Source: Linum tenue (taxonomy: Eukaryota > Streptophyta > Magnoliopsida > Malpighiales > Linaceae). From it: DNA of 64,000 nt. Shown here piece by piece: positions 31,944-41,939 of this stretch; within the stretch, counting starts at the first letter, position 1; every line of letters starts with the position of its first letter. The stretch lies in contig CAMGYJ010000010.1 of the NCBI GenBank assembly GCA_946122785.1, positions 32,405,608 through 32,469,607 on the forward strand, written 5' to 3'. The notes below the pieces were generated by a model that saw nothing but the letters and a program-made list of their open reading frames with translations, was not told where the DNA came from and searched no databases. Both the position numbers and the translations under genes were made by a program.

Positions 31944-33250
31944 GCGCTCCACTGACGGTTAGACACCTCGTTGAAGGAGTGCGGTGCCAGGCGCCTCGCT
32001 GAAGGAGTGAGGTGACAGGCGCCCAACTAAATGTCAGACACCTAGGCAAAGGAGCGAGTCGCTAGGCACCTCACCAAAGGAGTGAGGTGTCAGCCGCCGT
32101 ATCAAAGGTCAGACACCTTGGCAAATGAGCGAGTCGCCAGTCACCTCGTTGACTTTGTGTCTTCAGGCAACAAACGACAAGCTGGATGACAAATGCTTAT
32201 CAAAGACATAAGCGAAGGAGTGAGGCGCCAGACACCCCACTGAAGGTCAGGCACCTCAGTGAAGGAGTGAGGTGCCAGGCGCCCAACTGAAGGTCATACA
32301 CCTCGGCAAAGGAGCGAGTCGCCAGACATCTCGTTGAGTTTGGGTCTTAGGGCAACTAACGACAAGCTGGGTGACAAGTGATTAGCCAAAGAATTGAAGC
32401 AAGCACTCTTCTAAAAGAGCACAAGTAATCGAAAGAAAAATGTAGCATCTCAGACAATGAATGGAAACCATTTGAATATCAGGGGTATCTTTTGGCAAAA
32501 AGAAGAAAATGGGAAAAGAGCGCTAGGCGCTCGTTTCAAAGGAAAACTGACAAGTTTGTTTCAATTTCATATGATTGTCAAGATAGATTGAATCCTCTAA
32601 CACGAGCGTAGGCGCATCCTCTAAGATGAAAAAGTGGTCACTTGGGAAATAATTGATGAAGAACGGAAGAATGCAAGCGTCAGGCGCTGGATAAAAGGGG
32701 CATGATTGCTTCATCCACCATCATTCACCCTTGATCTGGTAACTTCGTTCTACCCTCCTTATCTTTCCTCCATTGAGGACAATGTCGTGCTTAAGTGTGG
32801 GGGGATGCTCGATTATGTATGCGTGTGAATGTTTGGTTGTATGTGTTCCTTGCAATGTCCAACTTTGAATTGGCCTAGTCCACTGTCCAACTTTCGATTT
32901 GAGGGCTCCAAGTACGAGTTCCTTGCAATTGCATGCTCAGTGTACTTTGAATTGACAGTCTTTATAGTAATGTGCAACCTAGGGAGGTAGTGTAGCACTA
33001 TGGAGGATGTTGATGCATTTAAGAAGTCTCCTTTCTTCTTCATATTGTGTTTGTTGATTGTGTGAATTAGTGATCTTAGGACCCTTGAATTGTGTGGTGT
33101 TGTGGCTCTATACCTGTCATGGACTCCTGTATCATGTTTTGAAATAAAAGGTGCTAAAAAATGTGCTTTAAAATAACATCTCCCATACGAATAGGGCGAA
33201 AGTGTGTAAGGGGAGATGGGAATCCGTTCCCAATTTCCACCTACTACCTC
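31944..33250 (+). mobile_element. Remnant B of a related gypsy element, opposite orientation
   Basis: Two segments tie it to copy A. First, CATTGAGGACAATGTCGTGC and TTAAGTGTGGGGGG (32772-32811) is the internal PPT-like motif, here on the plus strand. Second, GGCCTAGTCCACTGTCC...TTTGAGGGCTCCAAGTAC (32870-32917) is the complement of copy A sequence at about 26805-26860. Upstream (31944-32700) is a different GC-rich minisatellite in the place where copy A has its palindromes. No coding part of gag or pol remains. Confidence 0.7.
31950..32700. repeat. Minisatellite rich in AGGCGCC / AGGTGCC and GGAGTGAGGTG
   Basis: Recurring phrases include CTGAAGGAGTGAGGTG.CAGGCGCC, GTCAGACACCTCGGCAAAGGAG and CGAGTCGCCAGGCACCTCG. 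They form a higher-order repeat of about 280 bp: the block ending in ACGACAAGCTGG.TGACAA occurs near 32170-32190 and 32352-32372. GGCGCC is itself palindromic. Confidence 0.75.
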
Positions 33251-33879
33251 CAGCCCCCTTACATTTCTTATTCATATAATTTAGATAATTAGGAACTAGG
33301 ATTCACTCATTAAGGGTTAGGGTATAGTATCAAGTTCAAAAATCCTGCTAATTCGAGGTCTAGATAACATTTTCATACTCAAGGTAAGCGGTACCCTAGA
33401 TTTCACCCGGGGTACCGTAGAAGGCACCATATATATGGCCATTTGGACCAACACCATAAATCCACCAATCAATGAAAACATTCATTCCCTTATTTAGCCC
33501 ATGTTTCATGGGACCGGATCACCTCAGTAACCCTTCCATCAGTAACCATCAGTAACCCCTTCCCCTGGCCTCCACGTGTCAGCCTTTTTCTTTTATTAAA
33601 ATTCAACACGGAGGGGTAATAGGGTAAATTGTACCCCCTATTTAATGCTGACGCTGATGATCTGACGCTGACGCGGATCCCACTCTCCCACCCCACCTAG
33701 TTCTCTTCTCTTTTACTCTTTGTTTTATTATTAGAAAAAGTACATTATTTCCTCTCTCTCATCTACAACAAAAATGAATCTGATCATCCTAGCTATCTTT
33801 GTTCAAATTTCAACTCAAACTAAATGGTGATTTTTTGTTAAATAATTTAGTGCGAAAGACAGTAATTACAAATATGAAA
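33251..33879. other. Non-coding, possible end of a repeat element
   Basis: No gene. From 33511 the phrase CAGTAAC recurs (33525, 33537, 33547) and has a counterpart near 35640-35680; see the candidate inverted-repeat element. Confidence 0.4.
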
Positions 33880-34560
33880 TTTATTATCACTGTCTACTAT
33901 CATGGTAAAACATGGTAAAATACGTTGAAAAAAATTACAAATCTAACTACCAGTATACCACATGGTATAACGTCGTAAAACATGCTACAGAAATTTACAA
34001 ATCTATTTACCATATCATAGCATATGGTATTACATGCTAAAATAAAATTACAAATCCAACTACCACCACATGGTAAAACATGTTACAAAAAATTATAAAT
34101 CTAACTACCATACAATACCACCATAGTAGAACATGGTTAATCGAATGAACACAAATTAATTGTAATTACCATACAATACCACATGGTATGAGAAGGTAAA
34201 ACCATACAAAAATAATATAAATCTAATTACAACCCTTTACGACCATAGTAAAACACGATATCCATAAAAATACATTTCGTTACCATACTTTACCATATGG
34301 TATATACAAATTACCATATGGTATAGTGTGGTATATACACATTACCATATGGTATAGAGTGGTAATCTCGGTATATATACAATTACGACTCTCTTCACTT
34401 TCTTCTCCAACTTCATTGTCTTTAAACTCTTTTTTCTCAGAACTGGAGTCGATTACCACCCACTACCACCATAATAAAACTCGTGACCATAAAGATACAT
34501 TTAGTTATCACACATTACCATATGGTATAGTGTGGTAATATCAATATATAGTACCTAAAA
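33880..34560. repeat. Dispersed array of ACCATATGGTA / ACCACATGGTA palindromes
   Basis: About ten diverged units of roughly 60-65 bp. Clear cores lie near 34288, 34312, 34343 and 34518, flanked by TAAAACATG and ATTACAAATCTAA. The core and the neighbouring GTGTGGTA are shared with the arrays at 17.7-23 kb. Confidence 0.8.
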
Positions 34561-34704
34561 GGAAGAAAAACAGAAGGAGGGAGAGATAAAAAAACTCGTC
34601 TTCTGTCTCCTCTCATTTCTCCTCCGCAATCAAGAACACCAAATGCAACAAAAAAAGAGGAGGAAGATCGGAATTGAAAATTCACAAACAAATACTAAAA
34701 TATA

Positions 34705-35196
34705 TGATAAGGTATGAAGATAAAGTATAATACTTGGAGAAGGTCTACAAGAAGAGTCCAAGAGAAGCCAAGACATAGGGGCAAAACCCTAGAAGACTTA
34801 CATCAGAAGAAGAAGAAGACAAGGTTAAGAGACAAGACCAAGGGACAAAGCCAGGCACCTGACATCAGCAAAGACAGAGTATGAGGGGACACCCTCTGCC
34901 AAAAAGTACAATGTACAGTGTCAGAAGGTCTGAGGCGCCCGACCACAACATTTATGACTTGGCAGGCGCCCGGACCACTACCTAACCTTCATATGTGTAT
35001 AAATAGGAGTTCTCTCCTCATAAATGACAGGCTATCTACTCTTACTCTAACTTCTCTCTACTTTCTCTCTCTATACACTTCTTCTTGCTTCTCTTTTCCC
35101 ACATCTACTGAGGTGGGGCGCCTACCTCCTCGAGGTCATGCCTTACACCCCAAACCCCTTGGACCCGAGCGACCCCCAGTCGATCGGGCTCAAACA
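34705..35196 (+). repeat. Solo LTR with perfect 5-bp target duplication
   Basis: The unit begins TGATAAGGTATG and ends GGGCTCAAACA, and is flanked by ATATA at 34700-34704 and 35197-35201. A TATA box (TATAAATA, 34998-35005) and a CT-rich initiator region lie in the expected place. No internal coding sequence is adjacent, so the element was lost by LTR-LTR recombination. It contains the same GGCGCC-type motifs (AGGCGCCCG at about 34923 and 34965, GGGGCGCC at 35114) as remnant B. Confidence 0.85.
34998..35005 (+). promoter_or_regulatory. TATA box of the solo LTR
   Basis: TATAAATA in the middle of the LTR, followed by GGAGTTCTCTCC and CT-rich sequence. It is the likely U3/R promoter on the plus strand. 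Confidence 0.7.
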
Positions 35197-35201
35197 ATAT
35201 A

Positions 35202-35828
35202 AAACATGCAAACTTAACTCACATAGATCCGTCTCCTCTTGGTCAATATGGAACGTCATCTATTTTGAGGGCGAGAAAAGAAAGAACATAAGGAAGAAGC
35301 AGCTGCAAAGAAGGATTTGGAGCGTCACCAGATTTTGAGACATGATGCTGCAATTTTTCTTTGTCAATTGTTGAAGAAAAAAATAAAGAACAAAAGAAAG
35401 GAACATATCTAGATCTGGGAGAAGGAGTTTGGAAGAGAGAAGGAAGAGAGGAAGGGAAAGAGAAAAGAGGGAGGAAGAGAAAAGTCTGGTTTCTCTTTCC
35501 TCCGTAAAAGTAATAATATAAATGCTAGAAAAGTAGAAAAAGACAAGAAATAAAATTCAAAAACCGGACAAAAATGCCTCTCTCCACCCCGCGTCAATCC
35601 CAGCCACACAATAATTCTGTCCTAGATCAACGGCCCATAAGTGGTTACTCACAGGTCAGTAACTGCCGGTTACTGACCCCATCTCAAGATATGTATTTTT
35701 CTCATTATTGAAATGTGCCTGTTGCGCATATTTATTTTGTTCGTGGCAATTTCCATCAATAGATCTGTCTCACAATAAATATTACTTTTCTCTATAATTT
35801 GCTGATGAACTAATAAAATAATTTCGAG
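35202..35828. other. No gene seen
   Basis: Purine-rich and low-complexity sequence (35265-35480) with no supported protein. The end of the candidate inverted-repeat element lies near 35690. Confidence 0.5.
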
Positions 35829-36040
35829 TTTTTGCTTTTGGTTTGATCCCATCTGTGGGAAACCGGAAAAGTGAGATGGCATGGAACTGATGGACGGCCA
35901 TTATTCTATTGCCGTTCAGCTTCCTAATGGGGACGCTTTTTGCTTTAGGTTTGATCCCATCTGTGAGAAACCGGAAAAGTGAGATGGCATGGAATGGAAC
36001 TGATGGAAAGCCATTATTCTATTGTCGTTCAGCTTAGGCG
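35829..36040. repeat. Tandem duplication of ~108 bp
   Basis: GGTTTGATCCCATCTGTG.GAAACCGGAAAAGTGAGATGG recurs at 35840 and 35948. The two copies continue together through CCATTATTCTATTG.CGTTCAGCTT, and one has an extra GGAAT. No coding role is evident. Confidence 0.85.
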
Positions 36041-37447
36041 TGGGGACGCCGGGACGGGTGAAAATAAAGGTTTAAATGTTTACTATTTTGTTCTATTGGC
36101 AGTCATCGTTTATTTTTCTTTGGATTTTTCCTTCATACCATTTTGTACTATATTGTCAGGCACAACACATACATTGTGAAATATGACAAAATTTAGTCCT
36201 ATTTTATTATAACAAATATTAGTTTAGTTTTGGACGCGTTGATTGCATGTTATTTATACACAACGGAATTACCACATGTATCCTAAATTTTATGACAAAT
36301 ACACAGCTTGATATAGTGAAGTTATTAAAAGAAAGTCAATAATCTAATTTTATCTTGATAAATAAGTTTAATGGACTTTTTGGATGATGGACTTATGAAA
36401 TGAGACCCAATTGACTCCTTTTGTAAAAATCTTATAATTTCACAATATTTGTTTTTCATGTCAATTCAAATTAATTAAAAACGAAGTTATTCAAATTATT
36501 TTGGCTTAGTTATTACATCCAAATTTGCGTTGCTAAATGAGGACTTTTGACCTAATTACTTCATTTTAAGATAATTAGACCAAATTAAACAATCAAAATA
36601 TTACATCCATACAAACCTCAAATCTATTTAGCATGGATGTTTGTATAATGTACACAAACATTAGGATGTCCCAATTAATTTCGATGATCCAACTAAACAC
36701 TTGCCCCGTACTACTATTGGTTCATATTTCGGACACAACCACCAATGACCAATGCAATCTTATCACCGTAGTATTTAGATCAGAGTTGTTTGGATGAAGG
36801 GTTTTTATGAAAGATTTCACAAATATCCTTCAACGTGCTAGATTTCGCCACATTTACGATAATAAAAAGTAAAAAACTTTGTATCCGTCGAACTTGAAAT
36901 TCCATGTATGCATGAAGGTATTGTAGGTTACCAAAACTATAAGGGATTAGTAACCTCACTTTAGCTATTTATTAATTAATGAATTAATTAATGAAAATAT
37001 GGGTTGATTCTCTCTCTCCATCTTGTCTCTCTCTCTCCCTGGTCTTTGTACAGTGCTTTTTACAGGGCAACTAACCGACGATACAAAACAGTTGTAATGG
37101 CCTGTCCGGCGGGCAAATGAGCTGTAAGTCTGTAACAGTACCACCAGGCAGGCTGATCAAAATATATCAGAACTCTAAAAAAACCCAGCCTGTTCTTTCT
37201 GCCATATATTCACCAAAGAGGTAAAAAACTATCTCCTTCTCACCACTAGTAGCTCATAATTATTTACCGCACTTATGGTTCTCTCCATGCTTTGCACCAA
37301 TCAAACAACGGTTCCTGGCACTATAGCAGAAACAAAGAAATAAAGGTGAAGGACAAATGATTTATACGCTGTAACTTTTTCATGCTTATATATTAGTATA
37401 ATACTATTATAATAATAATAATAATAATAACAATTAACCTTAATGTT
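36041..37447. other. AT-rich intergenic region, no gene seen
   Basis: No coding region is supported. At 36785 the phrase GTTTGGATGAAGGGTTTTTA resembles the end of the PIF-like element at 40793. A TAA microsatellite lies at 37407-37431. Confidence 0.55.
37407..37431. repeat. (TAA)n microsatellite
   Basis: About eight tandem copies of ATA/TAA. Simple sequence repeat. Confidence 0.9.
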
Positions 37448-37589
37448 TTGTACATATTTATAGATCAGAAGGAAAAAGCTCATAATCCAATAAAAAAGAC
37501 AAGATACAAACTTAGGTTTTCTCCGAATTTCTCGGAGAAACTGGAAGAGAATTTTCGTCGTTGCGAACTAGGGCTAGCTAGGTTTTCTA

Positions 37590-37800
37590 TGGCGGTGGTA
37601 ACGCCGACCCGAGCTCTACACATTTCAGAAAAACCACCAAATACAACGAGTGGAATTCGACGTCCCTCAGATGCTCCTCTTCCCCGAACAATAAAAGCGA
37701 GAAGAAGACTGTCCAATCTAAGAAGAAAGTATGAGTCCTAAACCTGGATTCCGAAGAAGGCCTGGTTGAAGATATGGCGACAAAGGATGGACGCGTAGAC
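37590..37800 (+). pseudogene. Possible host gene 5' exon split by the Sirevirus
   Basis: A CT/GA-rich leader precedes ATG 37590, which opens MAVVTPTRALHISEKPPNTT and continues GIRRPSDAPLPRT to a stop at 37740. A second frame then reads VLNLDSEEGLVEDMATKDGRVD up to the insertion point. Directly after the 3' LTR (from 46872) this frame resumes as NPNVDDA then a stop, so the pre-insertion DNA was probably one exon. I do not recognise the protein. Composition is exon-like, but nothing confirms expression. Confidence 0.35.
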
Positions 37801-38731
37801 TGTTGAGGGAAGCAGCATATCGCATCACCTTTTGAGCAATCTTACAAGAAAAGCGACATAAGGAAAGGCGGTCAATTGTGCAAATCAGAATCAGGCAAAG
37901 AAGGAAAGAAGAAGTTGCTTACCTTCACAGACAAGATGGAATTAAAGACTTATCTCCGATGGCTCTCTGATTAGCAAGAATATATAGTACAAGTTAGGAT
38001 CAACAGAGGGTCAAGTTTTTCCGAGCAATTTAACAAAAGAGAGTGCTAGAAAGAGCTGTATTCTTTTGTGAGAAATCATGAAAGCAAATCAGGGAGATTA
38101 GCTGTGAAAAACAAGGGTGATTGAAAGAGGAGTTTGATTCACCAAGGTTAGGTGTTGGTCGATCAGCGGGGAGCACGTTCGTTGTGCGCCAAAGTCAGTA
38201 AGAAGAAAACAATTGATAGTGATTACGTAGGAGATCTCAAGAGGAGAGTGTCCTACCGTGGATTAGTCGGTGTTGGGTTCATTAATCAGCTAACACCGGA
38301 TACCACGTAAAAATTCTGTGTTCATCAGCGTTTTATTTTGTTTTAGTTCTGCTTTCTATTTTGGTGTGTTCTTTGTTCGGTGTGTATTGAGTCTTCTTGC
38401 AGAACTGGTTTTGATCGAAAGGCTCAAGAAGAGAAGGAGTAAAGTTAGTTTGTGAAACGCAGTGTCCAAGGAAGGAATAGGGTTGACTGCGTATTGATTA
38501 AGTTGTGAACAAACAAAGCCCAACCCACTTTCAGATCAAGTTCCTAATTCGGTGTCGTTCAGCAAACACGAAAGGGAAGTCTCTCTACCACTGTTGTCGA
38601 TTTGTTTTCATTTCTCCTCACCCTCTTCACTTATTCCTGCCAAAAGTTGCGATTAGGGTTGTGCAAAAATTCGTCTGATTCAAAAAGGAGAGTGAATCTC
38701 TCCCCGAGTCTCGCGCTCGACTAAATCAACA
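37801..38731 (+). repeat. Sirevirus 5' LTR
   Basis: Begins TGTTGAGGGAAGCAG and ends AAATCAACA. It aligns along its length with the 3' LTR, for example GGAAAGGCGGTCAATTGTGC and AAATCAGAATCAGGCAAAGAAGGAAAG. Confidence 0.9.
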
Positions 38732-38733
38732 CG

Positions 38734-38745
38734 TGGTATCAGAGC
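38734..38745 (+). other. Primer binding site, initiator tRNA-Met
   Basis: TGGTATCAGAGC two bases after the 5' LTR, the usual copia primer site. Confidence 0.95.
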
Positions 38746-38784
38746 CCGGCTCCAGCAACAAGGGCTTAATCTCCCGCGGAGAAG

Positions 38785-39710
38785 ATGAACTCGGGATCAG
38801 CGAACAGAATGTTCATGCCGGGCGAATTCTCTCAAACGCGACCACCAAGGTTTGAAGGGGTTCACTACGGCTACTGGCGTAATCGGATGGAATTGTTCAT
38901 AGGGTCAACAGATCTTGACCTATGGAACATAGTGATGGATGACCCTCTTGAGGTGAAGGAGGCTCGTGGGAAGTGGACCGAAACTGACAAAAAGAATTTC
39001 CAGATGAACTCAAAAGCCACGAACTTGATGTACTGCGCACTGGGTCCTGAGGAATATCACAGAGTGTCAGGATGCAAGACTACCAAAGAAATCTGGGACA
39101 AGTTGCAGATCGCACATGAAGGTACTTCACATGTTAAAATTTCAAGAATTAATAGCCTCAAGCAAGAGTTTGAATCTTTCATCATGAAGCCAGAGTAATC
39201 GATAAAAGAAATGAACGAGCGGTTCACTACGATTGTGAATAGCTTGAGAAATTTAGAGGTTGAATATGCCAACGCTGATCTGGTCAGAAAGGTTCTCTGG
39301 GCTCTTCCGAAGCGATGGACTCCAAAGGTAACAACTATTGAGGAGTCTAAGGATCTCACCAAGATAAACTTACGAACGCTTTAACCGAGAAGGATAGGCT
39401 AAGAAACAATGTTAGCATAGGTGAAGCTAAAATTGAGAACTTAAAGGCAGAAAAAGATAAGATTTCCCCGGAGAAAAATTTCTAGAAAAACAGTAAAACA
39501 ATAAAGGAAGTAAGAAACACTGAATGTTTTTACTGTCATAAAACTGGTCACCACATTGCTGAATGCACAAAATGCATAGCAAAGGAAAATCGAGCCAATA
39601 ACATGAACTGTTTTAACTGCCATGAGGTGGGACACTCAAATAGAACATGCTCTAAAGAGTTTCACTTAGGAAGGGTAACCAAACTAATTTGGGTACCTAA
39701 AAACAAATGA
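38785..39710 (+). pseudogene. Sirevirus gag with two CCHC zinc knuckles, interrupted
   Basis: Gag forms the virus-like particle and binds RNA. ATG 38785 opens MNSGSANRMFMPGEF, followed by RFEGVHYGYWRNRMELFIGS and KEIWDKLQIAHEGT. A TAA at 39196-39198 interrupts (…IMKPE-stop-SIKEMNERFTTIV). A frame change near 39365-39480 follows, then knuckles CFYCHKTGHHIAEC (about 39526-39567) and CFNCHEVGHSNRTC (about 39610-39651). The frame ends in WVPKNK with TGA overlapping the next start (ATGA, 39707-39710), so pol lies in another frame, as in other Sireviruses. Confidence 0.85.
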
Positions 39711-40792
39711 AATCCATTGTTTTGCATACGTGTCTCCAACTGAGCATGGCAGACAGTGTTTGGATTCTTGATAGTGGATGCTCACATCACATGACTGGGG
39801 ATAAAAAGCTATTCTCTAAACTGGTTCTAGGGAAGAAAGGTAAATTCTTTTTTGGCAATAACTTTAGTACTGAAATTCTAGGAAAAGGCAAAGTAGGAAC
39901 CATACCATCAATTAACATTGTCATGCTAGTTAAGGATCTTAAACACAACTTAATCTCAGTAAGTCAGATGTGTGGAAATATGAATAGGGTAATCTTTGAA
40001 CCAGATAGATGCTATGTTGAAGAAATATCAAGTGGTAAGGTTCTTTTTACTGGAAAAAGGAAAGGAAAACTCTTTACAATCAATTTAAACGACAGGGATT
40101 CATTCAATGAAACTTTCTTAGTTACTGTTGATAAAAATGATCAGATTGAATGGCATTTTAGGCTAGGGCATGTCAGTGTCAACACCCTGTCAAGACTAGT
40201 AAGTCCAGATGTAGTAAAAGGAATTCCTAAAATCCACAGTAAGAAGGAATTTTTCTGTGATGCTTGTGCTAAAGGAAAGCATACTCGAGCATCTTTCAAA
40301 ACCAAAGTTGTCATGTCCACAAACAGGCCTTTAGAATTACTTCATCTTGATCTATTTGGACCTAGCAAAGTAAAGAGTCTAGGAGGAAAATATTATGCAT
40401 TTGTTATTGTCGATGACTTTTCTAGATACACTTGGGTGCTCTTTCTCACAAGTAAAGATGAAGCGTTGCTGGAATTCAAGCACTTTGTTGCTAGAGTAGA
40501 AAATGAAAAACAATCAAAAATAGTTAGTATCAGAAGTGACCATGGTCGAGAGTTTGTATCTAAAAACTTTGAACTGTTCTGTAATGAAAAGGGAATTTCA
40601 CATAATTTCTCTACACCTAGGACACCAGAGCAAAATGGTGTTGTTGAAAGGAAAAACAGAACACTAATTGAAATTGGAAGAACTATGCTTAATGATTATG
40701 GTGTATCTAAATAATTCTGGGCTGAAGCGATTAACACAGCTTGTTGCATAACAACAGAGCTTTGATCATATCAAAACTAAACAAGACACCTT
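39707..40792 (+). pseudogene. Sirevirus protease and integrase (5' part), cut by the PIF-like element
   Basis: Protease: SVWILDSGCSHHMTGD (about 39757-39804), with the catalytic D-S-G. GAG-pre-integrase: IEWHFRLGHVSVNTLSRL, then FCDACAKGKHTRASF completing the HHCC zinc motif. Integrase core: LHLDLFGPSKVKSLGGKYYA with VIVDDFSRYTWVLFL, and RSDHGREF and TPEQNGVVERKNRTL supplying the remaining acidic residues. A TAA at 40712-40714 stops the frame (…VSK-stop-FWAEAI) where the family has an aromatic residue. The downstream part continues after the insertion with ACC|CTT|ATG. Confidence 0.9.
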
Positions 40793-41939
40793 GGGGTCGT
40801 TTGGATGAGGGTTTTTAATAACGAGGGATTTGAGTTCAAATCTCTCGTTTAAAAAACCAGGTTATTTAGTTGTAGGATTTGGGAGAAATATCCCGTTTGG
40901 TTATTGATCTAGGATTTTAATTAAAATATTGAAGTTCTGTTTTGCCCTTCTTCCTTTCTTCCTCTGCTACTTCTTTATCACCGACACTCCACAACCTTCC
41001 CCTAACCCAGAAAACATGATCTTCAGCCACCACGATCAAATCTCAAAACCAAAAACCACCTTTCCCGACCCAAATCACCATCGATCGGAGAGTTTGCATG
41101 TCCTGGGAGAGAGCTGGGTTTGTCGACGAGGTTTGTGAGGAATAGTTTGGTCTGCAATTTCGATTCCCCTTCCGATTTGCAACTCCCAGATTTGAAATCG
41201 ATGACCAAGAACCCAAAATCCTACTACCCTAATCAACGAACAAGAACCCTCCTCCTTCGATATTTTCTTTCCCTAGGAAAAAAATAAAAAAACCTGACAG
41301 ATCTGAAATATTTTTTTTTTCGGGCATCCTCGTGAGTAGCCGGCGACCTCTCCTGTAACCTCGTCAACTCCGGCGTCTTCAAATCACCGGCGTCCTCACA
41401 AGATCCCCGACCTCGATCGGGTGGATTTCCTCCCACACAAGCGCCTGCTGCTATCCTCTCTTATGGCGATCCGGAAAGAAGTGGTTGGAGTAAGAGACAG
41501 ATATGAAGGATGACGACGACGGACGAGAACGGTTGAACGCCAAAAGCCCATCTCTGCATCACCTCCGAGCTACGAGGAAGGAAGGCTCAGGGAGGGGTCG
41601 GGAGGGAGAAGAAGACGTCAACTTCCTTCAGTGTGGGAGGGGATTGGTCGGAGAAAAGAAACAAGAGGAAGTCAGAGGTTGGTAAAGTATCAGTTAGAAG
41701 TTTATCTAAGAATGGAGGAGGGTAGACTTTGGAAAAATGTAATAAAAAATGAGAGATTGTGAAATAGCTGATCCCCATCAGCTATTTTGAAAACCTGCAT
41801 TTGAGAGATTTAGAAATTCTTAATGCTCACAATCTCTCATCTTCCCAAACGCATAATTCTATTAAAATCCTGCATAATGAGGGATTGTTTTAAAATCCCT
41901 CACAAATCACTCATCACAAACCTGCATCCAAACCACCCC
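40793..41939. mobile_element. PIF/Harbinger-like non-autonomous element in the integrase gene
   Basis: The ends GGGGTCGTTTGGATG and (complement) GGGGTGGTTTGGATG match at 14 of 15. CTT occurs on both sides (40790-40792, 41940-41942) as a 3-bp duplication, and removing the element restores KTPYELG.VRKPNLGYFHKFG. The 3-bp duplication and GGG..GTTTGGATG ends fit PIF/Harbinger, though the target is usually TTA/TAA. The interior (about 41200-41700) is notably more GC-rich than the ends and has no transposase; it may be a captured fragment. Confidence 0.8.

Larger units (their letters stand above)
33511..35690. mobile_element. Candidate Mutator-like non-autonomous element with TACCATATGGTA interior
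   Basis: The left boundary GATCACCTCAGTAACCC and the complement of the right boundary, GATGGGGTCAGTAACCGG, match at about 12 of 16 positions, and both sides repeat CAGTAAC. The interior holds the palindrome repeats also found in the FAR1 element at 17-24 kb. I could not define a target duplication, and a solo LTR lies inside. Confidence 0.35.

Noticed and set aside
34918..35338. Small plus-strand frames in and after the solo LTR
   Set aside because: They cross the LTR end and target duplication; not conserved retroelement proteins.
41233..41778. Small frames inside the PIF-like element
   Set aside because: Short, low complexity, no transposase motifs; kept only as a possible captured fragment.
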